From positions 186,001-250,000 of the forward strand of contig JAHBVR010000008.1 in assembly GCA_019637395.1 (NCBI GenBank): a stretch of DNA of 64,000 nucleotides, written 5' to 3'. The notes beneath the pieces were generated by a model that had not been told where the DNA came from, searched no databases, and saw only the letters and a list, made by a program, of their open reading frames with translations. The translations under genes and the position numbers were made by a program. The stretch is from Vulcanimicrobiota bacterium. Its GTDB lineage: Bacteria > Vulcanimicrobiota > Xenobia > Xenobiales > JADMJV01. This document shows, piece by piece, positions 10,595 to 18,627 of the stretch; position 1 is the stretch's first letter, and every line of letters begins with the position of its first letter.

Positions 10595-11953
10595 GTGAAG
10601 ATCGGCCTTACACATCTGCACCAGCCGCGCTCTCGCGCCGCCCTGCCGGCGGGCACGGATCCTGCCACCATGCAGCCCGCCGAGCGCTACATGGCTTTCA
10701 ATGAAGAAGCCAAAGAGGTTACGGCCGGCGGTCGCGTGCCGGTGATTTTGTCCGCTTCGGACCGCCAGGGTTTGAGCAAGCTCAAGCGCGCTTTGGGCAG
10801 CCTCAGTCGCTCCGCCGTGGAAGAATTGCCGCTGGTCAACGGCGTGGCCACCTGGATTGGCAAGAATCAGGTCGAGCAACTCTTTCATAAGTTGCCTAAA
10901 GGCGCCTATGTTTCGGTCAACCATCCGCTCCACGACGCGGGCCCTTTCACCAATCACAATTTCATCTTTCAGGAAGCGGCCGACGACAAGTCCACCGAGG
11001 GTCCCGGCGAAACCGCCGCCGTGCGCCTGGCCGGATTGGATAAGGTATGGGCCAGGGGCTTTACCGGCAAAGGCCAGACCATCGCGGTGATCGATTCGGG
11101 AATCTTTCCTCATGCTGATCTCAAAGATCGCATCGTGGGTTGGGTTGACTTTGCCGAAGGCAAAAAGAAGCCCACCGACAAGTATGGTCACGGCACTCAT
11201 GTGGCGGGTCTGGCCGCTGGTTCTGGAAGTAAGTCGGGTGGTTCGGTCAAAGGTGTGGCCCCCGAGGCCAACCTGGTGGGCGTGCGCATCGGCTCTATTG
11301 CCGATGCCATCAAAGCTCTCCACTGGGTCATCGAGAACAAAGACGAACTCGGCATCAGCGTGGTCAACATGTCGCTGGGCGACGTGCCTTCTCAGGGGTG
11401 GAAAAACGACCCCTGGGCCCAGGCCACCCAGCGGGCCATCGACGCCGGTCTGACGGTGGTGGTTTCGGCCGGCAACGAAGGCCCAAATCCTGGCACCATC
11501 GCCACCCCGGGCACGCTACCGGGAGCCATCACGGTGGGAGCCGTGGACGATGGCGGTACCCTGGACCCCAGCGACGACCAGTTAACCCGCTTCTCCAGCC
11601 GTGGCCCCAGCTACGACGGTCTGGCCAAGCCCGACGTAGTGGCTCCCGGTAAGCGCATTTTCTCGACCCTGGCTCCCAGTTCATCCTTTGATGTGCCCGA
11701 TTTTCCGAAGGCGGACGGGGGGTATTTCGCGATTTCGGGGACCTCCCAGTCTACCCCACAGGTGGCCGGTCTGGTGGCTCTTCTCAAGCAAGCCAACTCC
11801 AAATTGTCGCAGGCGGATCTGCAGGCCATCTTGAAAGAGAGCGCCTTCAAATATCCCAACCTGGACGCCGCCGCCGTCGGAGCCGGCCTGGTGCAGGCCG
11901 ATAAGGCGCTGGACCTGGCTCTTAACTGGAAATCCCAGCCAGCCGTCGCCTGA
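10595..11953 (+). CDS. subtilisin-like serine peptidase (S8)
   Basis: 452 residues. The catalytic triad is intact: Asp167 in AVIDSGI, His199 in YGHGTHVAG and Ser384 in ISGTSQSTPQVAG; the oxyanion Asn is in SAGNEGP. The usual GTSMAxP motif is GTSQSTP here. A propeptide-like region of about 140 residues (an I9-like fold is plausible) precedes the peptidase domain, but there is no Sec signal peptide at the predicted start, so export is unclear. The gene likely yields a leaderless mRNA. It is followed after 21 bases by the ATP-grasp ligase gene on the same strand, suggesting a joint role in making or processing a peptide. Confidence 0.93.
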   Translation: MKIGLTHLHQPRSRAALPAGTDPATMQPAERYMAFNEEAKEVTAGGRVPVILSASDRQGLSKLKRALGSLSRSAVEELPLVNGVATWIGKNQVEQLFHKLPKGAYVSVNHPLHDAGPFTNHNFIFQEAADDKSTEGPGETAAVRLAGLDKVWARGFTGKGQTIAVIDSGIFPHADLKDRIVGWVDFAEGKKKPTDKYGHGTHVAGLAAGSGSKSGGSVKGVAPEANLVGVRIGSIADAIKALHWVIENKDELGISVVNMSLGDVPSQGWKNDPWAQATQRAIDAGLTVVVSAGNEGPNPGTIATPGTLPGAITVGAVDDGGTLDPSDDQLTRFSSRGPSYDGLAKPDVVAPGKRIFSTLAPSSSFDVPDFPKADGGYFAISGTSQSTPQVAGLVALLKQANSKLSQADLQAILKESAFKYPNLDAAAVGAGLVQADKALDLALNWKSQPAVA

Positions 11954-11974
11954 CGCGTCCACTCGCAGGAGTGC

Positions 11975-13450
11975 ATGCAGACCATCGAAGAACGCTTTGC
12001 CCCTATTCAAGCCGGCCTGCCGGAGCTGTGGCGGCGCATTCAGGATCCACGTGTGCCTCGGCTGGCCATTGCCGTTCCTTCGCTTTCCCTCGACCTGGAG
12101 GGCCTGCCGCTGCCCGGCGGGCTGCTCCACTTTGAAGAGCGCATGCTCTACTTGTTTCACTTGCTGGGACGGCCGGCTTGCCGCCTGTGGTTCTATTCCT
12201 CCCACCTGATACCCGAGGAGGAAATCGCGTATTATCTGCATTTTCTGCGCCATGTTCCTTTCAGCCATGGCCGCAATCGCCTGCGCTTGCAGCCCCTGTT
12301 GGACCGACAGAACCTGCCGCTGGCTCAAAAAATGTTGGCTCGGCCGGCTCTGCTGGAGCGTTTGCGCCGTCAGATTCAGAAATCTCCCAATGCCTATCTG
12401 ACCGTTTATCGCAGCACCGAGTTGGAGATGCGCCTGGCCGTCGAACTGGGGATTCCTATTCTGGGCACCGACCCGCGCCATCAAGGTTACTCAGCCAAGG
12501 CGCGCGCCCGCTCGCTTTTCCAGGCTCTGGGACTGGCCGTTCCACCGGGTGAAGTCAATTTACAGAACCTGGACGATCTGGCGGCGGCTCTGGTGAAGCT
12601 GCAGGGAAATGGCGTGATCACGGTGGACAGGCCGCGCGTTGTCGTGAAACAGAACGACGGTGTCAGCGGACTGGGTAACCGCGACCTCGGTTTGATGCCG
12701 TTTTGGAATTTATTGGTCTCCGAGCACTTGCTGCCGGAAGAGAAGCACGCCCGCCTCGGTCAGGCTTTGCGCAGGCATTGGGGGGATGCGGAAGGCAAGG
12801 CCTTCTGGCCGCGTTTCGAGCGGCTGGGTGGATTGGTGGAGCAGCAACTGGTGGGCGAGTCGGTCAGTGTGCAGGTGCAGATTTCGCCGTTCTTTGAGGT
12901 TTCTGTGATGGGCGTTCATCAGGATATTCTCGATAAGCACGGGCGCTATCGCGGGGCCGTTTTTCCCGCTCCGGACGGCCTGGCTCAGGTCACTTTGGGC
13001 CGAGCGCGCCAGGTCGGCGAGGAATTGGCCCGTCAGGGCGTGCAAGGGCGGGTCGAGGTGGACTTTTTGGTCACCGCGGACGAGGTCTACGCGCTGGACG
13101 TCAATTTTCGCAAGAGCAATTCCACCACGTCCTTGCGTACCCTCAACTTGTTGGCGGGCGGCGCTTATCTGGAACACGAGAACCGCTACATAGATGCTTC
13201 CGGCAAGCCGAAGTTCGTCTACGCCTCGGACTGGCTGGAGGTGGGCGAGCAGGCCTCCTCGCTCCACGATGTCATCGATCTGGCCACCGAAGAAGGCCTG
13301 AATTACTCGACGGCCTCGCATACGGGGGTGGTCTTTCATATGCTCGGAGGCGTTTCATCCACCGGACGGCTGGGCGTTACATGCGTCGGTGAAGACATGG
13401 AAGAGGCCCGCCATCTCTATGGGGAGAGTGAGCGGGCCCTGGGCATTTAA
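11975..13450 (+). CDS. ATP-grasp ligase of the PGM1-related type
   Basis: 491 residues. The N-terminal half (FEERMLYLFHLLGRP...LWFYSSHLIPEEEI) and the following LGIPILGTDPRHQGYSAKARARSLF resemble the pre-ATP-grasp region of PGM1-like peptide ligases, which join an amino acid to a peptide via an acyl phosphate. ATP-grasp features are visible: RVVVKQNDGVSG (glycine loop region), GLVEQQLVGESVSVQVQ, and the metal-binding EVDFLVTADEVYALDVNFRKSNSTT with Glu/Asn. Start ATG 11975 has AGGAG three bases upstream. It forms an apparent operon with the preceding subtilisin. Family assignment is from memory of the motif order; the substrate is unknown. Confidence 0.7.
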   Translation: MQTIEERFAPIQAGLPELWRRIQDPRVPRLAIAVPSLSLDLEGLPLPGGLLHFEERMLYLFHLLGRPACRLWFYSSHLIPEEEIAYYLHFLRHVPFSHGRNRLRLQPLLDRQNLPLAQKMLARPALLERLRRQIQKSPNAYLTVYRSTELEMRLAVELGIPILGTDPRHQGYSAKARARSLFQALGLAVPPGEVNLQNLDDLAAALVKLQGNGVITVDRPRVVVKQNDGVSGLGNRDLGLMPFWNLLVSEHLLPEEKHARLGQALRRHWGDAEGKAFWPRFERLGGLVEQQLVGESVSVQVQISPFFEVSVMGVHQDILDKHGRYRGAVFPAPDGLAQVTLGRARQVGEELARQGVQGRVEVDFLVTADEVYALDVNFRKSNSTTSLRTLNLLAGGAYLEHENRYIDASGKPKFVYASDWLEVGEQASSLHDVIDLATEEGLNYSTASHTGVVFHMLGGVSSTGRLGVTCVGEDMEEARHLYGESERALGI

Positions 13451-13552
13451 GCTCGGTCCGGAAAGGTCGGGCGTTTGATTGACAGAGACGCCTCTCTCGC
13501 AAGGGGTGTCGGGCTGTACGGTGTGGAGCTCGGCTGTCCCGGATAGGACCGA

Positions 13553-13599
13553 GACGCCTTCCGTCAGGCCGGCTCCGAGCCTGGCTGACGAAAGGCGTC
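13553..13599. terminator. long hairpin between convergent genes
   Basis: GACGCCTT pairs with AAGGCGTC and CGTCAG with CTGACG, around a small GGCT/AGCC tip, giving a nearly continuous 47-base stem-loop. It ends three bases from the transglycosylase stop. No T tract follows in either direction, so it may act as a bidirectional transcript-end structure rather than a classical intrinsic terminator. Confidence 0.5.
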
Positions 13600-13601
13600 G
13601 C

Positions 13602-14414
13602 TTAGAGAACGGGGCGGGGAGTGGCGGCCACGGCCGAATGGTAAAGGTTCATGATTTTGCGCGGATAGGCGGCCAATTCGTTGACTTTGCGGCTGCCGCC
13701 GGAGGGTCCATAGACATCTATGCAGGCTTTGTGGAGGGGCGTGTTGAGCGCCTTCCCGGGCGGTCCGGCCAGGTTGTCCCACTGGCGCGGGTCCAGGTTG
13801 ACGTCGATGGCGTAAGACATGGCGCGTAAAATGGTGCCGCCGCCGCCATTGTAGGCGGCCAGGGCCAGGTGCCAACGGTCGTCTCCTTGCGGAGCCCCCT
13901 GGTTGGTGTAAAATTCGGCAACTTTGACGGAAAAGGCCACCTTGTCGGCCGGCTGTCCAATCACTTTAGAGTAATTGCCGGGGTCGAGCACTACCTGATA
14001 CTTCTCCTGGAAGGCGAGAATGCCCACGGGAACGGATTTGTTGGGGTCGAGGCGATCGCGGCTGGCCAGGCCAAAGCGTTTGGCAGTGTCGGGCATCAGC
14101 TGGGTGAGACCGGCCGCTCCGGAGCCGCTGACGGCGTCGGGCCGAAACGAACTCTCGACCGCCATCAAGGATTTGTAGAGCACGGGGGGGAGGGGAGTGG
14201 TGGCGTCTTGCCAGACGTCGCTGACACTCTTGACAATCAGGTCGTTGAAGAGGTTTTCGCGTTGGCCGAAGCCCCAGGTGGTGGTCAGGTTGGTCTGGAC
14301 AGTAGAAGGGCTTCGATGCATTAGATCCGCAAAAGGGAGTGGTCCGGCGCAGGCGGGAAGGGCGAGCAGGCCTCCCAGGAAACACAACGAGACGACACGA
14401 CTTTTCAAATGCAC
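13602..14414 (-). CDS. lytic transglycosylase (SLT domain), exported
   Basis: 270 residues. The signal peptide (LKSRVVSLCFLGGLLALPACAG) ends in a possible lipobox LPAC, so it may be a lipoprotein. The SLT goose-lysozyme-like domain carries the catalytic Glu in MAVESSFRPDAVSGSGAAGLTQLMP, followed by AKRFGL, and LALAAYNGG near the C-terminal part. Such enzymes cleave the MurNAc-GlcNAc bond of peptidoglycan with anhydro product. GTG 14414 is three bases after GGAGG; TTG 14408 is an equally possible start (nine-base spacing). It lies downstream of a small exported protein, 76 bases away, possibly in one transcript. Confidence 0.88.
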   Translation of the reverse strand: MHLKSRVVSLCFLGGLLALPACAGPLPFADLMHRSPSTVQTNLTTTWGFGQRENLFNDLIVKSVSDVWQDATTPLPPVLYKSLMAVESSFRPDAVSGSGAAGLTQLMPDTAKRFGLASRDRLDPNKSVPVGILAFQEKYQVVLDPGNYSKVIGQPADKVAFSVKVAEFYTNQGAPQGDDRWHLALAAYNGGGGTILRAMSYAIDVNLDPRQWDNLAGPPGKALNTPLHKACIDVYGPSGGSRKVNELAAYPRKIMNLYHSAVAATPRPVL

Positions 14415-14490
14415 ATACCTCCGCGCAACGGAATTTGAGGACGGTCTCACTTTGGGAGGCCGCCTCTTTTCCCTGGCGTGAAAGAGAAAA

Positions 14491-14856
14491 CTATTTCGGA
14501 GGTTCAGGAGAGGGAGTGGTAGAGGGCACCTCGGTGGGCGGCGGTAGGTCGTCGATTTTGGTGAAGCGTTTGACTTCCAGGCTCTTCCAGCCCAGCTCGT
14601 CTTCTTTCACCGTTCCGGAGGCGACCACCCATTCGCCGATCAGCGCCTGTAGTTCGCTGCTTTTGGGCCCGGTCACCAGATAGGGCTCCTCGGCAGGTTC
14701 TTCTCCGACCACGATTTCGACGGTGAGAACCTTGCCTTTGGCGTCCTCGGAGGCGGCTCGAATCCAGCCGGATATCACCGACGTGTAGAACTTCGGGGTT
14801 GGCCAGGCAACCGCACTCAGAAGCAAAAAGCTCCCCACCAGCAATCCTTTACGCAT
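14491..14856 (-). CDS. small exported protein of unknown function
   Basis: 121 residues with a Sec signal peptide (RKGLLVGSFLLLSAVAWPTP) and a Pro/Thr/Ser-rich C-terminus. The middle (ISGWIRAASEDAKGKVLTVEIVVGEEPAEEPYLV, then GEWVVASGTVKED) has the look of a small beta-barrel (OB-like) domain, such as those that carry a regulatory or binding role in periplasmic proteins; this is inference. ATG 14856 is preceded by TGGAGGT at three-base spacing. Possibly co-transcribed with the transglycosylase. Confidence 0.65.
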   Translation of the reverse strand: MRKGLLVGSFLLLSAVAWPTPKFYTSVISGWIRAASEDAKGKVLTVEIVVGEEPAEEPYLVTGPKSSELQALIGEWVVASGTVKEDELGWKSLEVKRFTKIDDLPPPTEVPSTTPSPEPPK

Positions 14857-15002
14857 AGACCTCCAAAGCTAAATTTGCCTCAACCCGTGCGGTCCGTCGC
14901 TCGCCAGCGAGTTCGTGGGGCAAATTTTAGCACAATCCTGTGAGCGCTTTCCGCTTCGCGGGGAAAGCTTGAAAATAATTCTAGTCCAGGACAGCCACAC
15001 CT

Positions 15003-16196
15003 TTGTTGCTTTTGCAGAACCTTTGCGGCTTAGCGGAGGGGTTCCGAGCGAGGCAGTCAAATTTACTTGAGGTGGTTGATTCAAGTCCGTTTCCGCATCT
15101 GCTCAAGTTACTTGACGATCCTTCCGAAGTCGTCCGTGTCGAAGTTCGCAAGGCGTTGCTGCCCCTGGCGTCGGAAATCGCGGAATTGTTGAAAATCTTC
15201 CCTGCCGACGAAGTTCAACTGGCTGCTCTCGAGAGCCTGTTGCTGCCCTGGCGCAAGGCACAACTGCTGGCCGCTTGGCCCAACTGGCGCAGTCTCAGTC
15301 AGCCGCAGGAGCGTTTGGAGGCTTTCCATCGGTTGTTGTGCGAGTTTGAGTTTCGCTGGCGCGGTTTGCGGTTGCCCGTCCAACTTGATCAGTTGACCGA
15401 GAGCCTGGGACCGGGACCGTTCGCTCTGGACCAGTTACCGGGGGTCCTTTTTGCTCGTCTCCAGGGGGACCGTGAGGACTACTATGCGGCCGGGAATAGC
15501 TATCTGAGCAGCGTGCTCCAGCGGGGCCGGGGTAACCCCATCAGTCTCTGCAGTATTCTCATGCTGGTCGGCCGCCGGCTGGGGCTGGATTACCGCGGTT
15601 GTTCTTTTCCCGGACACTTTCTGGCTCGTTTTCAGCAGCGAGACGAAGAGGTGCGCCTGGTCGACTGTTTTCACGGGGGAGTTCTGCTGGACCTCAACCT
15701 GACGCCAGAGTTGCGTGGCGACCTGCCTCAGACCACGGCCCGCGAACTGGCTCGTAAAATGGCCCCGATCGAAGAAATCGCCGCCCGCGTTTTGCGCAAC
15801 CTGGTGGCAGCCTATGTGCGCACGGAGAACCGCGCCTACGCCTGCCTCTTTGATTTACTCTTGAAGGACCTGATCGCGCGCGGGCGGGGCCGTGGTCAAT
15901 CCTTGCCCCTGCGCGAACCACTTTTCACGCCGGGACAGGTGGTGCGCCACCGCAAGAAAGCCTACCGCGGCGTGGTCATCGACTACGAACTTTACAGCGA
16001 AGAAGAGGATCAGCCTCACCTGCCGCTCTACCGAGTGCTGGTGCATGGCTCGCCCCAGGTGGCCTCGGCCGATGAATCCCAGCTAGAATTGGACGACGGC
16101 GGGTTGGTGGCCCACCAACTGGTGGGCTTGTTCTTTTCCCGCTTTGAAGATGGCGTCTATGTGCGCAACAGCCGGCCCTGGGAAGGGGCATCCTAG
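15003..16196 (+). CDS. SirB1-type transglutaminase-like protein fused to YccV/HspQ-like domain
   Basis: 397 residues. The middle (about 125-270) has the Transglut_core2/SirB1 signature: YLSSVLQRGRGNPISLCSILMLVGRRLGL then FPGHFLARF, with Cys and His positions retained. The C-terminal part (about 300-370, FTPGQVVRHRKKAYRGVVIDYE ... LYRVLVHGS) matches the YccV/HspQ hemimethylated-DNA-binding family. The same pairing is known in the eukaryotic F-box protein FBXO21, so the arrangement is meaningful. The biochemical role in bacteria is not established. TTG 15003 is the most upstream start; GTG 15072 is an alternative, since residues 1-25 look unlike a domain start. Confidence 0.82.
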   Translation: MLLLQNLCGLAEGFRARQSNLLEVVDSSPFPHLLKLLDDPSEVVRVEVRKALLPLASEIAELLKIFPADEVQLAALESLLLPWRKAQLLAAWPNWRSLSQPQERLEAFHRLLCEFEFRWRGLRLPVQLDQLTESLGPGPFALDQLPGVLFARLQGDREDYYAAGNSYLSSVLQRGRGNPISLCSILMLVGRRLGLDYRGCSFPGHFLARFQQRDEEVRLVDCFHGGVLLDLNLTPELRGDLPQTTARELARKMAPIEEIAARVLRNLVAAYVRTENRAYACLFDLLLKDLIARGRGRGQSLPLREPLFTPGQVVRHRKKAYRGVVIDYELYSEEEDQPHLPLYRVLVHGSPQVASADESQLELDDGGLVAHQLVGLFFSRFEDGVYVRNSRPWEGAS

Positions 16197-16218
16197 GTCG
16201 AGTGGGAAGAGCGTCGCG

Positions 16219-16683
16219 ATGAAGATTCGAGCTGCCTTCTGCCTGCTGCTGTGGCTGAGTGCGCTTGCTGGTTGGACCCAACCGGCGGGACCGGCCCAGA
16301 TGGGCCGTGAAATCGAGCAGTTGCTGCAAGAATTTCTTTACCTGGGCAACCGCCCGTTCCAGACCAAGTGGCCCAGTGGCGCGGCCAAGGAGAAGCTGGA
16401 AAAAGATTCCGAGGGCAATATCAACTTCACCCGATTTTTCCCTACCGGGGGTTATGCGGTCCGCTATCAGCGCAAACCGGGTAAAGTCATCAAGCTGGAA
16501 CGTTATTACGGCAACGGGCGCACGGCCATTCTGATCAATCAGGATGAGCGCATCATCGACTACACCTCTTATTGGGAGAACGGCAACAAGAAAGCCAAAT
16601 ACCAAAAAAACCGGCAGACCCAACGTATCTTTTACGACGCCCGCGACGTGAACGGCAAGCAAGTCTATCCTCCCCCGCATTAA
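16219..16683 (+). CDS. small exported protein with MORN-like repeats
   Basis: 154 residues from ATG 16219. The N-terminus KIRAAFCLLLWLSALAGWTQ is a Sec signal peptide. The C-terminal half contains repeats of the type YGNGRTAILINQDERIIDYTSYWENGNKKAKYQ, which resemble the toxin-antitoxin-associated MORN variant (YwqK-like), although too few to be certain. No enzymatic motif is visible. It sits 22 bases after the SirB1 fusion gene and one base before the ferrochelatase start, so it belongs to the same transcript. An in-frame ATG at 16144 would overlap the preceding gene and lose the signal peptide, so it was rejected. Confidence 0.65.
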   Translation: MKIRAAFCLLLWLSALAGWTQPAGPAQMGREIEQLLQEFLYLGNRPFQTKWPSGAAKEKLEKDSEGNINFTRFFPTGGYAVRYQRKPGKVIKLERYYGNGRTAILINQDERIIDYTSYWENGNKKAKYQKNRQTQRIFYDARDVNGKQVYPPPH

Positions 16684-16684
16684 C

Positions 16685-17692
16685 GTGTCCAAGCTCCCTT
16701 ACGATGCCTTACTGATTCTCTCGTTCGGCGGTCCCGACAAGCCCGACGACGTGATGCCCTTTCTCGAGAATGTCACTCGCGGCCGGGGCATTCCGCGCGA
16801 GCGTCTGGAATCGGTGGCCGAGCACTATTATCACTTCGGTGGCAAGAGCCCGATCAACGAGCAGAATCTGGCCCTCATCGCGGCCCTCCGTGCGGAGCTG
16901 GCTCGCCAGGGACTGGAGTTGCCGGTCTACTTTGGGAATCGTAACTGGCATCCGCTGTTGCCGGATACGTTGCGTCAGATGGCCGGGGATGGCGTGAAGA
17001 AGGCGCTGGGTTTCTTTACCTCGGCTTTCAGCAGTTACTCCGGCTGCCGCCAGTATCGTGAAAATATTATCGAGGCGCGCTCCCAGGTGGGCGAAGCAGC
17101 GCCGGAGGTCGATAAGCTACGAGCCTTTTGGAACCACCCGGGTTTCTTGGAGCCGATGGCCGATTCCATGCGGGAAGTGTACGCCGGCTTGAGTCCTGAG
17201 CATACGGCCGTGCTTTTCACCGCTCACAGCATTCCCACCAGCATGGCCGAGGGATGCCGCTATGAGCAGCAGCTCGAAGAGGCCTGTCGCATCGTGGCCG
17301 ACCGGGCCTGCGTGGCCAACTATGAACTGGACTATCAAAGCCGTAGCGGCTCGCCTCACGTGCCCTGGCTGGAGCCGGATGTCTGTGACCGCATCCGCGA
17401 GTTGGCCGGCCAGGGCAAGACCGACATGGTGGTGCTGCCCATCGGTTTTATCTCGGATCACATGGAAGTCCTCTATGATTTGGATACCGAGGCTCTGGAA
17501 CTCTGTCAGGAACTCGGGGTGCGCCTGCACCGCCTGCCCACGGTCGGTACTCACCCCCAGTTTGTGGCCATGATCGTCGAGTTGATCAAGGAGCGCTGCG
17601 GCTTGCAGTCGGAGAGACGCGCTCTCGGCTCCTCCGGCCCCAGTCATGACATCTGCCCCGCCAACTGCTGCCTGGCCCGCCGCCCCAGATGA
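16685..17692 (+). CDS. hemH: ferrochelatase (coproporphyrin ferrochelatase type)
   Basis: 335 residues. It inserts Fe2+ into a porphyrin in haem synthesis. The opening YDALLILSFGGPDKPDDVMPFLENVTRGRGIP, the HYYHFGGKSPINEQN motif, YFGNRNWHP and catalytic FTAHSIP, are close to the actinobacterial CpfC/HemH type that uses coproporphyrin III. The C-terminus ends with a cysteine group (DICPANCC) where actinobacterial enzymes bind a [2Fe-2S] cluster together with an internal cysteine; an internal Cys is seen at SYSGCRQY. GTG 16685 directly follows the preceding TAA. No other haem genes are present in the window. Confidence 0.93.
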   Translation: MSKLPYDALLILSFGGPDKPDDVMPFLENVTRGRGIPRERLESVAEHYYHFGGKSPINEQNLALIAALRAELARQGLELPVYFGNRNWHPLLPDTLRQMAGDGVKKALGFFTSAFSSYSGCRQYRENIIEARSQVGEAAPEVDKLRAFWNHPGFLEPMADSMREVYAGLSPEHTAVLFTAHSIPTSMAEGCRYEQQLEEACRIVADRACVANYELDYQSRSGSPHVPWLEPDVCDRIRELAGQGKTDMVVLPIGFISDHMEVLYDLDTEALELCQELGVRLHRLPTVGTHPQFVAMIVELIKERCGLQSERRALGSSGPSHDICPANCCLARRPR

Positions 17693-17930
17693 ACTGAGCG
17701 TCGATGGACGCGGGAGTGTTGCGCGGTCGAGGCAGGGGCCCATATGGATAGCACCCGGTCTCCGTCGTAATGACAAACCGACCAGGCGGGTCTGGAGCTA
17801 CACAGTGACTTCTATGTCCGGTTTTTGAAAATGTTTTAGCCCGTATGTCAGCGACCGTGCCTGTTGTCAGGCTCCACACCGGCTCATTGAGGTTCACAAT
17901 TTCCGGATGTTTTTATCCCTGTATTCTCCG

Positions 17931-17951
17931 GGTTCCCTCATACTAGGAACC
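17931..17951. promoter_or_regulatory. inverted repeat upstream of the CHAP-like gene
   Basis: GGTTCC and GGAACC flank nine bases (CTCATACTA) that include a CATACT -10-like hexamer. The arrangement could be an operator over the promoter of the gene at 17979. The rest of the 286-base intergenic stretch from 17693 shows nothing else I can support. Confidence 0.3.
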
Positions 17952-17978
17952 AGTTCGATTTTCGGAGGTAGCGCGTCG

Positions 17979-18608
17979 ATGAACTCTTTGCAAGGTCTGA
18001 ATTCCCCAGGTGTCGCTTTTACGTCGCTTCGCTTGGACGCTCCCGTCTGGGGTGCGGCCGGCGCTCGTCTGGCTGGCCTGCCAGGAGTCGGTGCCTTCGA
18101 GCCCCGGCAGTTGCTGCTGCAGCAGCCAGCCTTGGGCAACCAGGCCTTGCTGCAGTTGATGGGTCTGGTTCTCGGACTGATGACGGGGAATTCGGCGGCC
18201 TCCAGCTCAAGCAGTCCAGCTACGCCCGGGATGCCGGCGGGGACCGATACCGGCAGGCGGTTGGCCGAATTCGCTCGGGCGGAAGCCACCGACGGGGATT
18301 CCCAGGGCGGTTGGTGCTATCGTGACGTGGGGCGCGCTCTGCGCAAAATCGGCATCGAGACGAGTGGGGCCAGCGCCTACATGGCCGCCGACCAGCTGGC
18401 CAAAAATCCCAAGGTGCGGGAGGTTAAGGTGCCCGCCTCGGAACTGGCCAAACTGCCGGCCGGAGCCATCGTGGTTTGGGATCGCGGCAACGGCAATGAG
18501 CACGGCCACATCTCTATCGCCACCGGTGATGGCCAGGAAGCCAGCGATATCATGCGCAAGCAAGCCACCACGCACGGCACCAGCCATCGCGTTTTCATGC
18601 CGATCTAG
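17979..18608 (+). CDS. CHAP/NlpC-like cysteine amidase-like protein without signal peptide
   Basis: 209 residues from ATG 17979, preceded by GGAGGT about ten bases upstream. Residues 1-95 are Leu/Gly/Ser-rich and not a Sec signal. Residues about 110-209 look like a CHAP/NlpC-P60 fold: Cys in QGGWCYRDVGRAL, the LPAGAIVVWDRG strand and His in EHGHISIATGDG. Such domains hydrolyse amide bonds in peptidoglycan. The absence of a signal peptide and the odd hydrophobic N-terminus resemble the CHAP protein at 38922. It is probably monocistronic. Confidence 0.68.
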   Translation: MNSLQGLNSPGVAFTSLRLDAPVWGAAGARLAGLPGVGAFEPRQLLLQQPALGNQALLQLMGLVLGLMTGNSAASSSSSPATPGMPAGTDTGRRLAEFARAEATDGDSQGGWCYRDVGRALRKIGIETSGASAYMAADQLAKNPKVREVKVPASELAKLPAGAIVVWDRGNGNEHGHISIATGDGQEASDIMRKQATTHGTSHRVFMPI

Positions 18609-18627
18609 AGAGGCGGTATCCTCCAGT

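Noticed and set aside
9872-11323. 483-codon frame extending the YrdC gene upstream
   Set aside because: The extra part is antisense to the protease, lacks YrdC similarity, and the real start at 10480 has a strong AGGAGG site.
17907-17978. Upstream extension of the CHAP-like gene to ATG 17907
   Set aside because: It would place the promoter-like and GGAGG site inside the gene; ATG 17979 has the correct spacing from GGAGGT.
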